Assembly: GCA_002069725.1 (NCBI GenBank)
Contig: MWBW01000003.1
Span: forward strand, 1-64,000
Length of the DNA stretch: 64,000 nucleotides
Reading direction: 5' to 3'
DNA from: Firmicutes bacterium ADurb.Bin248
GTDB taxonomy: Bacteria > Bacillota > Clostridia > Christensenellales > CAG-138
Part shown: in pieces, positions 41,915-53,204 of the stretch
How positions within the stretch are numbered: the stretch's first letter is position 1
How the letters are laid out: each line of letters opens with the position of its first letter
Translations under genes and position numbers: made by a program
The notes under the pieces: model-generated
Seen by the model: the letters and a program-made list of their open reading frames with translations, nothing else
Database searches by the model: none
Told to the model about the DNA's origin: nothing

Positions 41915-43717
41915 ATGAAGCCATCCTATCCGGTCGCAAAGACACTCAGACGACTGCTCGCGAACGCCGCGTCCAACGACCGGGGCGTGTTTTTTCTGTT
42001 CGCGCTCTACACCATAGGCGCGGCGCTGCTGCCCTTTCCGCCGGTGGTGCTGCCAAAGCTCGTCATAGGCGAGTTGACGGGAGCCGCGCGGCCGGAATAT
42101 CTGTTCTATATTGTCGGCGGCTTCTTCCTCGTCTCCGCCGCGCTCGTCTTTATGAAGGACGTCGCCGACCAGAATTCCTATATGCGCATCGCGCGGCTTC
42201 GCATCGATTTCGTCCGCGACCAGTTCACAAAGCTCATCCGCATCGACTATCCGCACGCCGAGGACGACAAGTTCCTCGACCGCTACGAGAAGGCGTTCAG
42301 CTCGACCCGCTCCAACAACAACGGCGTGGAGGCGGTCTACCGCTCGCTCTTCAAGGCGCCCGCGCCGGCGCTGACGGTGCTCGCGCTCGCGGTCTTCATC
42401 GGCATGAAAAACCCGCTGATACTCGCGGCGATTTTCGTCAACATCGCGGCGGTCGTCTTCATCGGCAGGAAGGTGCACGCCTTCCGCTTCGGCAAGCGTG
42501 AGCAGCTCGGCCACGCGGAGCGCCGGAAGGACTATTTCCTCCGGACCACGCACGACTTCACCTACGGCAAGGACATCCGCGTGTACAATCTTCGCGAGCG
42601 CTTCATAGAGAACTGCAGGCGCGAGATACGGGGCTATGTGGACATACTCTCGGTCATCGCGAAGCGGGAATACCTCTGGGGATTCCTCGGCCTCGCGACT
42701 TTGCTTCTAAGCGACGCGGCGACCTACGGCCTGCTCGCGGCCGACGTCGCGCGGGGCATGAGCATCGCGGACTTTTCGATGTATCTCGCCGCGGCGGCTT
42801 CGCTCTCGCTCTACCTCAAGAACCTCTCCGCGGAGATCACGACCGTGCTCAACGAGGGCGAGTATGTGCACGAGCTGTTCCGCTTCCTCGACGAGGACCT
42901 CTACGGCCCGCGGGGGACGCGCGGCCCCGTCGAGGGCGATACGCTCGAGATCGAGTTCCGCGACGTTTCGTTCAAGTATCCGCGCGGCGAGAAGCATATC
43001 TTCGAGCACCTGAACCTCACGATCCGCAAGGGGGAGCGCCTCGCGCTCGTGGGCGTGAACGGCGCGGGAAAGAGCACGCTCGTCAAGCTCATGACTGGGC
43101 TCTTCCACCCGACGGAAGGTGAAATCTTCATCAACGGCGTCCCCATCGGGGAGTTCGAGAAAAAGGCGCTGTATTCGATGTTCTCGGCGGTATTCCAGGA
43201 GGTCAACGTGCTCGCCTACACGGTGCTCGAGAACGTCTCCGCCTGCGACGGGGGCGACCGCGCCCGCGCCGAAGAAGCGCTCAAGAAGGCCGGGCTGTGG
43301 GAAAAGGTCTGCTCGCTGCCCAAAGGGCTCGACACGGTGCTGCTGAAGGTCATCGACGAGCAGGGGGCGATCCTCTCGGGCGGAGAGGCGCAGAAGCTCG
43401 CCATCGCGCGCGCTCTCTACAAGGACGCGAACATGGTCGTCATGGACGAACCGACCGCCGCGCTCGACGCGCTGGCCGAGCAGGACATCTACGAGCGCTT
43501 CGGGGAACTGACCAAGGGTAAAACCGCGCTCTACATCTCCCACAGGCTCGCGAGCACGCGCTTCTGCGACAGGATCATACTGCTCGACGGCGCGCGCGTC
43601 GCGGAGGAAGGCACGCACGCCGAACTGATGGCCAGTCGCGGCAAATACTGCGAGATGTTCACCGTGCAGGGCAAATACTACACGCAGGGCGCAGCCGGGA
43701 AGGGAGCCAAGGCATGA
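41915..43717 (+). CDS. ABC exporter half-transporter 1
   Basis: A 600-residue protein with a six-helix membrane domain and a C-terminal ATPase. Walker A GVNGAGKSTL, signature LSGGEAQKLAIARAL, Walker B VVMDEPTAALD and the H-loop ISHR are intact, so the nucleotide site is active. The membrane part is not like a classical peptide exporter and no N-terminal peptidase domain is present. It is followed at a 4-base overlap by a second, related half-transporter, giving a heterodimer. The ATG at 41915 seems to start on the transcript itself. The substrate is unknown. Confidence 0.9.
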   Translation: MKPSYPVAKTLRRLLANAASNDRGVFFLFALYTIGAALLPFPPVVLPKLVIGELTGAARPEYLFYIVGGFFLVSAALVFMKDVADQNSYMRIARLRIDFVRDQFTKLIRIDYPHAEDDKFLDRYEKAFSSTRSNNNGVEAVYRSLFKAPAPALTVLALAVFIGMKNPLILAAIFVNIAAVVFIGRKVHAFRFGKREQLGHAERRKDYFLRTTHDFTYGKDIRVYNLRERFIENCRREIRGYVDILSVIAKREYLWGFLGLATLLLSDAATYGLLAADVARGMSIADFSMYLAAAASLSLYLKNLSAEITTVLNEGEYVHELFRFLDEDLYGPRGTRGPVEGDTLEIEFRDVSFKYPRGEKHIFEHLNLTIRKGERLALVGVNGAGKSTLVKLMTGLFHPTEGEIFINGVPIGEFEKKALYSMFSAVFQEVNVLAYTVLENVSACDGGDRARAEEALKKAGLWEKVCSLPKGLDTVLLKVIDEQGAILSGGEAQKLAIARALYKDANMVVMDEPTAALDALAEQDIYERFGELTKGKTALYISHRLASTRFCDRIILLDGARVAEEGTHAELMASRGKYCEMFTVQGKYYTQGAAGKGAKA

Positions 43718-45501
43718 AGGCGGCAAGGAAGCTCTCCATGTTCCTCACCCTCGCCTGGGAGGTTTCCCCCGCGTATATCTTCCTTTTGCTCGGCTCGTCG
43801 CTGCTGGGCGGCGCGCAGCTCATGGCGAACGTCGTGCTGCCCAAGTTCCTCATCGACGAGTTGACGGGCGCGCAGGACCCGAACCGGCTCTTCTTCTGGA
43901 CGGCGGTCCTCGTCGGCGCGAACTGGGCGTTTTCGTTCGCCGCCAACGCGCTCAAGCGCCACCTCGATTATCGGAAGATCTATGTTTCCGAAATGCTGCG
44001 CGAGCGCATGGCCGAGAAGATCATGCGCGTGTCGTACGCCTGCCTCGAGGACCCGGAGAAGCTCGACCTCAAGGAGCGCGCGGTCTTCGCGGTCACGACC
44101 TTCAGCGCGCTGGAGAGCATGGTCAACATACTGGCGACGCTGACCAGGGACATCATCGTCGTCGCGGGCCTGCTGGCGCTCATGGCGATGCTCAGCCCTC
44201 TGTTGGTGCTGCTGCTCGCGCTGTGCATCGGCCTGGGCCTGCTGTTCTACGGCTCCATCCGCAAGGACCAGCGGACGTTCCAGATGAGCCTGATCCCGAT
44301 CAACCGGCAATACGGCTACTACGTTTCGCTCTGCGCCAACGGCGAAATTCAGAAGGACGCGCGCCTGTATTCGATGGAGGAGATGATGACGCGCCGCGTG
44401 AGCGACTACAACCTCCAAATCTACGAGCGCTCCGCGCCGTTTATGGCGCGCATGAGCATATTCAACGCGCTCATCGACGCGGTCAACTCCCTGCAGGCGG
44501 CCATCGCCTACGGCTTCGTCGGCTACCGCGTGCTCGTGCCGGGCACATCCGGCGCGATTTCGCTCGGCTCCTTCACGATGTACGTCTCGGCGGCGACGGG
44601 CTTCACCTCAAGCGTGATGGAAATGTCGATGTCGCTCATCAGCCTCGGGCAGGTGCTTTCCTACCTCGAGCCATACATGCAGTTCATGGAGCTTCCCGAG
44701 GAAAAGGATATGAGCGGCGTTCCCTTCGCGGGCGAAATCGGCGAGATCCGCTTCGAAAACGTCACCTTCACCTATCCCGGCTCAGATAAGTCCGTGCTCA
44801 CGGGCGTAAGCTTCGACGTGCGCGGCGGCGAGAAGGTTTCCGTCGTCGGCCTCAACGGCGCGGGCAAGACCACGCTCGTCAAGCTGCTGTGCCGCATGTA
44901 CCGCCCGGATTCGGGCCGCATACTCGTCAACGGGCGCGATTTATGGGAATATGACCACGCCTCCTGGATGAAGGCCGTGGCCGCGGTGTTCCAGGATTAC
45001 CGGCTGTTCGCCTTCACCATAGACGAGAACATCATCTGCTCCGACGCGGGCGGCGACCTCCCGGGCACGGGCGAGGCGCTCAGGAAAGCCGGGCTCGAGC
45101 AGAAGATGGCCGAGCTCGAGAACGGCATCTACTCCATGCTCGGCAAGGCGTACGACGAAAAGGGCGTGGAGCTTTCCGGCGGCGAGATGCAAAAGATCGC
45201 CATCGCGCGCGCCCTGTATAAAAACGCGAAGCTCGTCATACTCGACGAGCCCACGAGCGCGCTCGATCCCATCGCCGAGGCTGAAATCTACGAGCACTTC
45301 AACTCGCTCGTGGGCGAAGGCACCGCGCTCTACATCTCGCACCGCATGTCGAGCTCCATCTTCTGCGACCGCATACTCGTCATAGACGGCGGCAGAGTCG
45401 CGGACTTCGCGCCGCACGCGAAACTCATGGAAAAGACGGATGGATTGTATTATAAGCTGTTCATGTCGCAAGCGGAGAATTATAACATCAGCGGCGATTA
45501 A
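43714..45501 (+). CDS. ABC exporter half-transporter 2
   Basis: A 595-residue half-transporter, paralogue of the gene before it (similar beginning, PKFLIDELTGAQDPNRL versus PKLVIGELTGAARPEYL). Walker [37 protein letters not shown] and ISHRMS are complete, so both nucleotide sites of the heterodimer are consensus-like, without the degenerate site common in such pairs. The start codon overlaps the previous stop (ATGA). A 12-bp hairpin spans its stop codon. Confidence 0.9.
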   Translation: MKAARKLSMFLTLAWEVSPAYIFLLLGSSLLGGAQLMANVVLPKFLIDELTGAQDPNRLFFWTAVLVGANWAFSFAANALKRHLDYRKIYVSEMLRERMAEKIMRVSYACLEDPEKLDLKERAVFAVTTFSALESMVNILATLTRDIIVVAGLLALMAMLSPLLVLLLALCIGLGLLFYGSIRKDQRTFQMSLIPINRQYGYYVSLCANGEIQKDARLYSMEEMMTRRVSDYNLQIYERSAPFMARMSIFNALIDAVNSLQAAIAYGFVGYRVLVPGTSGAISLGSFTMYVSAATGFTSSVMEMSMSLISLGQVLSYLEPYMQFMELPEEKDMSGVPFAGEIGEIRFENVTFTYPGSDKSVLTGVSFDVRGGEKVSVVGLNGAGKTTLVKLLCRMYRPDSGRILVNGRDLWEYDHASWMKAVAAVFQDYRLFAFTIDENIICSDAGGDLPGTGEALRKAGLEQKMAELENGIYSMLGKAYDEKGVELSGGEMQKIAIARALYKNAKLVILDEPTSALDPIAEAEIYEHFNSLVGEGTALYISHRMSSSIFCDRILVIDGGRVADFAPHAKLMEKTDGLYYKLFMSQAENYNISGD

Positions 45502-45514
45502 AAATCGCCGCTGA
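45488..45514 (+). terminator. Hairpin over the stop codon of the second ABC gene
   Basis: A 12-bp perfect stem pairs 45488-45499 with 45503-45514 around AAA; the TAA stop codon lies in its upper part. There is no T tract after it. Confidence 0.45.
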
Positions 45515-45629
45515 CGTCAGCTAACAACCAATGGCGAATGGTGAATAACTATCCGAACAACACATGGTTCCCTGTAAAAACATAGGCGGACATCATCCGC
45601 CCGCATTTTCGCCGTCTGAATGAACTCGG

Positions 45630-45848
45630 TTAAAAGAGCTTCTTGGCCTTGCCGAACAGATCGCCCGCCTTGTCGAGCGAAATTTTCGCCTTAACGCCCT
45701 CGATGAGCGCGTTGATCTGATCGTCCGGCAAATCGATGCCGAGCACGGACTCCACGGCCTTCACGGGCTCCTTGGCGAACTTCGCCGCAAAATCCTTATC
45801 CGACTTTACCTTTCCCACGATTTCTTCGATTTTTGCCTTGATATCCAT
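45630..45848 (-). CDS. Small Nif11-like helical protein
   Basis: A 72-residue protein: MDIKAKIEEIVGKV, then FAAKFAKEPVKAVESVLGIDLP and a basic end (FGKAKKLF). The F-x-x-K-F-x-x-x-P-x-x-A-x-x-x-x-x-G-x-x-L-P pattern resembles the leader region of Nif11/NHLP-type peptides and small proteins widespread in Clostridia. I see no double-glycine cleavage site and no modification enzyme nearby, so a precursor role is only a possibility. The ATG at 45848 follows GGAGAGAG. It has a strong TTGCCA promoter and an inverted repeat at its transcript start. Confidence 0.75.
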   Translation of the reverse strand: MDIKAKIEEIVGKVKSDKDFAAKFAKEPVKAVESVLGIDLPDDQINALIEGVKAKISLDKAGDLFGKAKKLF

Positions 45849-45876
45849 TGTTCTCTCTCCGTTTCGTCAAATTTTC

Positions 45877-45891
45877 TACCATATTTTGGTA
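45877..45891. promoter_or_regulatory. Inverted repeat at the transcript start of the Nif11-like gene
   Basis: TACCA-TATTT-TGGTA, a possible operator, lies just downstream of the -10 element. Confidence 0.4.
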
Positions 45892-45897
45892 TAGCGT

Positions 45898-45926
45898 ATT
45901 ATATCTTTTTACCGCTTCTATGGCAA
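45898..45926 (-). promoter_or_regulatory. Promoter of the Nif11-like gene
   Basis: Minus strand TTGCCA (45921-45926), 17 bases, TATAAT (45898-45903). Confidence 0.8.
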
Positions 45927-45993
45927 GAGCAAAACGCGGGGGCGCGGCGCGGTGCACAACGAAGGCGGCCGCGCAGGGCCGCCCGAACAATCC

Positions 45994-46042
45994 CCGCCCG
46001 CAGGCGGCGTTCTTTGATTGTCAATGAATTCAATTGTCAATC
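45994..46042 (-). repeat. Copy D of the ATTGACAATT repeat, containing a stop codon
   Basis: On the minus strand GATTGACAATTG begins at 46042 and the TGA of GATTGA is the stop codon of the DUF2087 gene. It continues to ATTGACAATC, AAAGAACG and CCGCC-TGCG-GGCGG (hairpin at 45994-46007). Confidence 0.7.
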
Positions 46043-46324
46043 ATTCCGCCTGTACTCGCCCGCTGCGCGTGTCATGAGCCCCGCATCGACGAGCTCGCGG
46101 CGCAACGTGCAGTAATCGCCGTAGAGGCCCAGCAGGATTTCGTTGACCTCGCGCTCGGAATAGACGCGGCCCTTCTCGAAGCGCTCCGCGGCCAGTTCCA
46201 GTATGACCGCGCGCTTGCCCGCCTTAACGGGCATGGCGGCGACGCGGCCATCCTTCACGAAGCTGCGCAGGACCTTTTCCTTTTTCTGCTCCTCGGTGAG
46301 GGGCGCGCGCTTTTGCTGTTCCAT
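46037..46324 (-). CDS. DUF2087 domain protein
   Basis: A 95-residue, basic protein with the DUF2087 pattern: KVLRSFVKDGRVAAMPVKAGKRAVILE, a F-E-K-G-R-x-Y-S-E-R-E-V-N stretch and LRRELVDAGLMTRAAGEYRR. DUF2087 domains often act as the C-terminal part of ArsR-type regulators, but here the domain is alone. It is coupled to the YdcF-like gene at a one-base overlap (TGATG), the last gene of an EamA-YdcF-DUF2087 operon. Its stop codon belongs to the ATTGACAATT repeat. Confidence 0.88.
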   Translation of the reverse strand: MEQQKRAPLTEEQKKEKVLRSFVKDGRVAAMPVKAGKRAVILELAAERFEKGRVYSEREVNEILLGLYGDYCTLRRELVDAGLMTRAAGEYRRND

Positions 46325-47088
46325 CAGATTTTACCTCCGAGATAATAGTAGATGATCACGAGGGATTCGCGCATGTAATCGTTGGGCGTGATCCAATCGA
46401 CGCCGCGCGTGCCGACGCCCTCGGCGTCGAGCCCGAGCGAGCGCGCGACCAGCTCCGCGCGCAGCACGTGGAAGCGCGTGGTCACGAAGATCACCTTCGC
46501 GCCGTCGCCCGCTTCCCGGTCTATGATGCGTTTGGAGTTGCGAAAGTTCGCGTAGGTGCTCTCGGACTTCTCCTCCACGCGCATGCGGCTTTCGGGCAGC
46601 CCGCGCACCGCGAGGTAACGGCGCATGGCCTCCGCCTCGGTGATGTCCTCCCCCTGCCCCTGCCCGCCCGAGAGCACGACGAGCGTATCCGGGTTGGCCT
46701 TCGCATAGGCGAGCGCCGCGTCAAGCCTCCGCGCGAGCGTGAGGGAAACGCGCTCTCCCCGCACGCCGCAGCCGAGCACGATGAGCGCGTCCGCTCCGGG
46801 GGCGGGCGGTTGGCGTCCCTCGCGGTAGATCATGGGCACCATGATCAACAGGATCAGCGCATAGCCCGCGTACCCCGCGACGAGCAGCCACTTGACGAAC
46901 ATGCCGAAGCCCGAGCTGAAGAACCTCTGCGCCGCGGGAAGGAACAAGCCTATCAGCAGCAACGGCAGGCCGAGGAGCCCGGGCAGGACCGTGCCCGCGT
47001 TCATGTTGGAATACATCGAAACGGCGAGCGTGTCGATTACGCCGAGAAGGCCGGCGAGTATCAATATGCCCCGAAGGAGCGCGCTCAC
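46324..47088 (-). CDS. YdcF-like membrane protein, DUF218 domain
   Basis: A 254-residue protein with four N-terminal membrane helices (about residues 5-90) and a DUF218 domain. The domain shows ALIVLGCGVRGERVS, VVLSGGQGQGEDITEAEAM, EEKSESTYANF and TTRFHVLRA, the motifs of this family, which has been linked to envelope glycan metabolism (ElyC, SanA) without a proven reaction. The GTG at 47088 overlaps the EamA stop codon by 4 bases (GTGA). Confidence 0.9.
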   Translation of the reverse strand: MSALLRGILILAGLLGVIDTLAVSMYSNMNAGTVLPGLLGLPLLLIGLFLPAAQRFFSSGFGMFVKWLLVAGYAGYALILLIMVPMIYREGRQPPAPGADALIVLGCGVRGERVSLTLARRLDAALAYAKANPDTLVVLSGGQGQGEDITEAEAMRRYLAVRGLPESRMRVEEKSESTYANFRNSKRIIDREAGDGAKVIFVTTRFHVLRAELVARSLGLDAEGVGTRGVDWITPNDYMRESLVIIYYYLGGKI

Positions 47089-48041
47089 AGGTTTTCTTCC
47101 CCCGGACACGAGCCCTCCTGCGGGAGCGCCGCGGCGTCCTTGCTTTTCAAAGCATAGTTCGCGGTGTAGACGCCCGCGAGCACGAGCGCCGTGCCGGCGC
47201 CCTGTATCGGCGTGAACCGCTCGCGCAAAAGCAGCACGCCCGCGAGCACCGCGACGACGGTCGTAATGCCGGCGAACGACGTGCAGCGCGCGGCGCCCAA
47301 TGTCTGGAGCGCGTAGTTCGCCATCAAAAAGGCGAGCACCTGGCAGCCGACGGAAAGGTAGAGCACGGCGGCCAGGAATTTCGCATCCGCAAAGGGCGCG
47401 ATAAAAAAGGCGCCGAGCGTGCCGTTGATCCCGTTCTGTACGAGCGCCATGCCGGTGAAGGCGACGGCGCCGAGCGCGGCCATGACGAAGGTCTTCTCCT
47501 GGCTCGTATAGTTCATGGCCTTGCGCTGGAACACGACGGAAAGCGCGTCGCTGGTCATGGCGAGTATGATCATCAGGTAGCCGAGCACGTTGAGCGAAGC
47601 GTCGAGCCCTTTGGCGAGCACAATAATCAACACGCCGGCCACCGACACGACGATGCCCGCGACCTGCGGCCGTGTCGGCTTCTCCTTGATGATGAGGCTG
47701 CACAGCACGATCGTCACGATCGGAAGGAACGTCACGAGCGAGCCGCTTTCGGACGCGGTCGTGAGCTTGACGCCGTACGTTTCGCCGAGGAAGTAGAGCA
47801 CGGGCTGGAAAATCGCGATCAAAACCAGCGGCCAGAGGCGCTTGCCCCGCAGGTTTAGCCTGATCACGCCGGTAAGCGCGCAGATCCCCATCGCGGCGAG
47901 CGCGAAGAGGAAACGCCACGAAAGCAGCGTGAAGGCGCTGTACGTATCGACCGCTTCCTTGGTGAAAAGGAAGCTCAGGGCAAAGAGAACGTGCGAGAAA
48001 ATCCCGCACAGTACGCCCCATACTTCGCTTCGGTTTTTCAT
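47085..48041 (-). CDS. EamA-type drug/metabolite exporter
   Basis: A 318-residue protein with about ten membrane helices and two EamA repeats (each about 135 residues; for example [24 protein letters not shown] and the second half ending in [15 protein letters not shown]). The substrate is not known. The ATG at 48041 starts 7 bases after an extended -10 (TGATATACT on the minus strand), with no ribosome site. First gene of an operon with the YdcF-like and DUF2087 genes. Confidence 0.88.
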   Translation of the reverse strand: MKNRSEVWGVLCGIFSHVLFALSFLFTKEAVDTYSAFTLLSWRFLFALAAMGICALTGVIRLNLRGKRLWPLVLIAIFQPVLYFLGETYGVKLTTASESGSLVTFLPIVTIVLCSLIIKEKPTRPQVAGIVVSVAGVLIIVLAKGLDASLNVLGYLMIILAMTSDALSVVFQRKAMNYTSQEKTFVMAALGAVAFTGMALVQNGINGTLGAFFIAPFADAKFLAAVLYLSVGCQVLAFLMANYALQTLGAARCTSFAGITTVVAVLAGVLLLRERFTPIQGAGTALVLAGVYTANYALKSKDAAALPQEGSCPGEENL

Positions 48042-48048
48042 GGAATCC

Positions 48049-48054
48049 AGTATA
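48049..48054 (-). promoter_or_regulatory. Extended -10 element giving a leaderless transcript of the EamA gene
   Basis: Minus strand TGA-TATACT, then 7 bases and the ATG at 48041. There is no clear -35. Confidence 0.5.
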
Positions 48055-48115
48055 TCATATTGTGGAGAAGCCGTGTAGCCGCAGTGTTAATTTTGTCAAC
48101 TCGGGCGGAGCGCGG

Positions 48116-48144
48116 TTGCATCAAAGCGCCGCGCATGCTAAAAT
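48116..48144 (+). promoter_or_regulatory. Promoter of secA
   Basis: TTGCAT (48116-48121), 17 bases, TAAAAT (48139-48144), about 35 bases before the ATG. Confidence 0.8.
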
Positions 48145-48178
48145 CATGCTGTTGTATTATGGAAAGAAGGGATACCGA

Positions 48179-50911
<2,733 letters not shown>

Positions 50912-50976
50912 CGCCCAATGGAATCCGAACAGGCTGAAAAACGGAGACTATCATAAGAATATAAAAAGGATAGGAA

Positions 50977-52087
50977 GTGATCAGAGTGATACAACTGGAA
51001 GAGATCCGGCAGAAGCTGGCCGACGCGGTCGAAACGCTCAAAGAGGCAGGTGGGTCCCTTTGACCTCGCGGGATTAAGCGGGGAAAAGGATCAGCTCGAA
51101 GCCCGGATGGCCGAGCCCGGCTTCTGGAACGACGTGGAAAACGCCAACAAGGTAAACCAGCGCATCAAGTCCATTTCGGGCAAGCTCGATAAATACCGCA
51201 AGCTCAGCGCGCGAAGCGAGGATCTCGAAGTATTGATCGACATGGCGGACGAGGAGAACGACGAAAGCCTCCTGCCCGAGATCGAGGAGGAATACGCCGC
51301 GCTCGAGGCGGCCGTCGCGGCGCTCAAGCTTGAGACGCTGCTCAAAGGCCCTTACGACGCGAACAACGCCATACTCTCGCTGCACGCGGGCGCGGGCGGC
51401 ACCGAGGCGCAGGACTGGGTTTCGCTGCTCTACCGCATGTACACGCGCTACTGCGAACGCAACGGTTTCCAGGTTCGCGAGCTCGACCTGCTCGACGGAG
51501 ACGAGGCCGGCATCAAGAGCGTGACATTCGAGGTCACGGGAGACAACGCCTACGGCTACCTCAAGGCCGAGAAGGGCGTGCACAGGCTGGTTCGCATCTC
51601 GCCCTTCGACTCGGCGGGAAGGCGGCACACCTCGTTCGCCTCGCTCGACGTGACGCCGATCTTCGACGACATCGACAACAAGGTCGAGATCGACCCGGAC
51701 GACATCCGCGTGGACACCTACCGCAGCGGCGGCGCGGGCGGGCAGAACGTCAACAAGGTCAGCTCCGCCATACGCATCACGCACATACCCACGGGCATCG
51801 TCGTGCAGTGCCAGAACGAGCGAAGCCAGCTCCAGAATAAGGAGATGGCCATGCGCATACTCCGCGGCAAGCTGCTCGAGGTCGCCGAGCGCGAACGCAT
51901 GGATCAAATGGCCGAGATCAAGGGCGAGATGAAGAAGATCGAGTGGGGCAGCCAGATCCGCTCCTACGTATTCCAGCCCTACACGCTCGTTAAGGACCAC
52001 CGCACCGGCGTGGAGGACGGCAACATACAGGCCGTCATGGACGGGGACATCGGGGCGTTCATAGACGCGTTCCTCGCGCAGAGCTGA
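50977..52087 (+). CDS. prfB: Peptide chain release factor 2 with programmed +1 frameshift
   Basis: Release factor 2 recognises UGA and UAA stop codons. Two frames encode it: 28 codons from the GTG at 50977 end at CTT followed by TGA at 51061-51063, and a +1 shift over the T at 51061 joins them to the frame of 51062-52087, 369 residues in total. The site is CTTTGAC with an internal SD-like AGGTGGG just upstream, the classic RF2 self-regulating layout. The main frame has the SPF tripeptide ([15 protein letters not shown]) and the catalytic GGQ ([13 protein letters not shown]). A second in-frame GTG at 50986 is an alternative start. Stop with strong terminator at 52102. Confidence 0.94.
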
Positions 52088-52101
52088 AGCCGTACGCGCA
52101 C

Positions 52102-52129
52102 GCGGGCCGGAAACGGCCCGCTCTCTTTT
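52102..52129 (+). terminator. Terminator after prfB
   Basis: GCGGGCCG (52102-52109) and CGGCCCGC (52114-52121) form a stem around GAAA, followed by TCTCTTTT. Confidence 0.85.
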
Positions 52130-52184
52130 GGAACCCTTCCATCGCGAAACAACAGCGATGAGGATTTGACGCGGAGGTATTCCC

Positions 52185-53024
52185 ATGTATGCGGATCTGC
52201 ACCTGCATTCCACCTATTCGGACGGCACGGATACGCCCGGGAAACTCCTCGCGCTCGCGCGGGAGAACGGGGTATCCGTCATCGCCATCGCCGACCACGA
52301 CGCGGTGGGCGGGGTCGAAAGTCTCGGCGACCTCCAGGCGATACCGGATGTGCGGGTCATCCCGGCCATAGAGCTCTCCTGCATCGCGAACAGGAAGCTT
52401 TTGCACGTGCTCGGCTATTACATCGACGCGCGAAATCCCGAATTTGAGGCGTTCATCGCGCGCATGGCGCGGGATAAGACCGAGAACACGCGCGTCATCT
52501 TCGAGCACGCGCGCGCGAAGGGCGTGTTCGATTACCCGTGGGAACGCGTCGCGGCGCTGAACCCGGATCAGGCGAGGCTTTCGGGCGTGCACGTCGTGAA
52601 GGCCATGGACGAGGACGGCTATGCCGTGCCCGGCATGACGACGCGCGCGCTTTTCCGTAAATACTTCCTGCCTTCGGGCGAAGGTTTCATCGAGACGGAC
52701 TGCGCAAGCGGCCGCGACGCGATCGACGTCATCAAGGCCGCGGGCGGCATACCGGTCATCGCGCACCCAAAGAGCGTGGAGGACGACGAAAAGGTGCTCG
52801 AACTGCTCGATTACGGCGCGCAGGGACTCGAGGTATACCATCCCTCCCACACGCCGGAGGAAACGAAGAAGTATCTCGCGATCGCGGCGGAGCGCGGGCT
52901 CTACGTCACGGGAGGCTCGGACTGGCACGGCGGGAACAACCGCCCGGAGGTCACGCGCTTCGCCGTGACAGGACTTGCGAGCCCGGATTATGCGATTCTC
53001 AGCGCGCGCAACGCCTTCGCGTAA
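52185..53024 (+). CDS. PHP domain phosphoesterase, YciV/TrpH-like
   Basis: A 279-residue metal-dependent phosphoesterase. HLHSTYSDGTDTP at the N-terminus, ADHDAVGG, an IELSC stretch, AHPKSVED and a final GSDWHG complete the four metal-binding motifs of PHP enzymes. TrpH-like proteins remove 3',5'-phosphates from nucleotides or trim RNA 5' ends. The ATG at 52185 is 7 bases after GGAGG. Single gene with terminators on both sides. Confidence 0.92.
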   Translation: MYADLHLHSTYSDGTDTPGKLLALARENGVSVIAIADHDAVGGVESLGDLQAIPDVRVIPAIELSCIANRKLLHVLGYYIDARNPEFEAFIARMARDKTENTRVIFEHARAKGVFDYPWERVAALNPDQARLSGVHVVKAMDEDGYAVPGMTTRALFRKYFLPSGEGFIETDCASGRDAIDVIKAAGGIPVIAHPKSVEDDEKVLELLDYGAQGLEVYHPSHTPEETKKYLAIAAERGLYVTGGSDWHGGNNRPEVTRFAVTGLASPDYAILSARNAFA

Positions 53025-53162
53025 ATCTCCCCGCGATATGCCGAAGGAGCGGCTCTTTGGCGCTCCCAACAGAACTTTTCCGGCAACAGGGATTTTAAAG
53101 GGATCATCCCTTTGGCGGGAGCTCGAGGGCAAAGTCCCCGAAAAAGGCTTATCGACAGCTCA

Positions 53163-53187
53163 GGAGCGGCCGAACGCCGCTCCTTTT
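53163..53187 (+). terminator. Terminator between the PHP gene and citXG
   Basis: GGAGCGGC (53163-53170) and GCCGCTCC (53176-53183) form an 8-bp stem with TTTTCG after it. A smaller hairpin (AAAGGGA-TCA-TCCCTTT) lies at about 53096-53113 in the 180-base gap; nothing else is evident there. Confidence 0.7.
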
Positions 53188-53204
53188 CGTTATGATGCGC
53201 TCCG

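Noticed and set aside
45630-45848. A lanthipeptide or other RiPP cluster around the exporter pair
   Set aside because: No modification enzyme, no peptidase domain on the exporter and no double-glycine site; only the small protein's sequence pattern suggests it.
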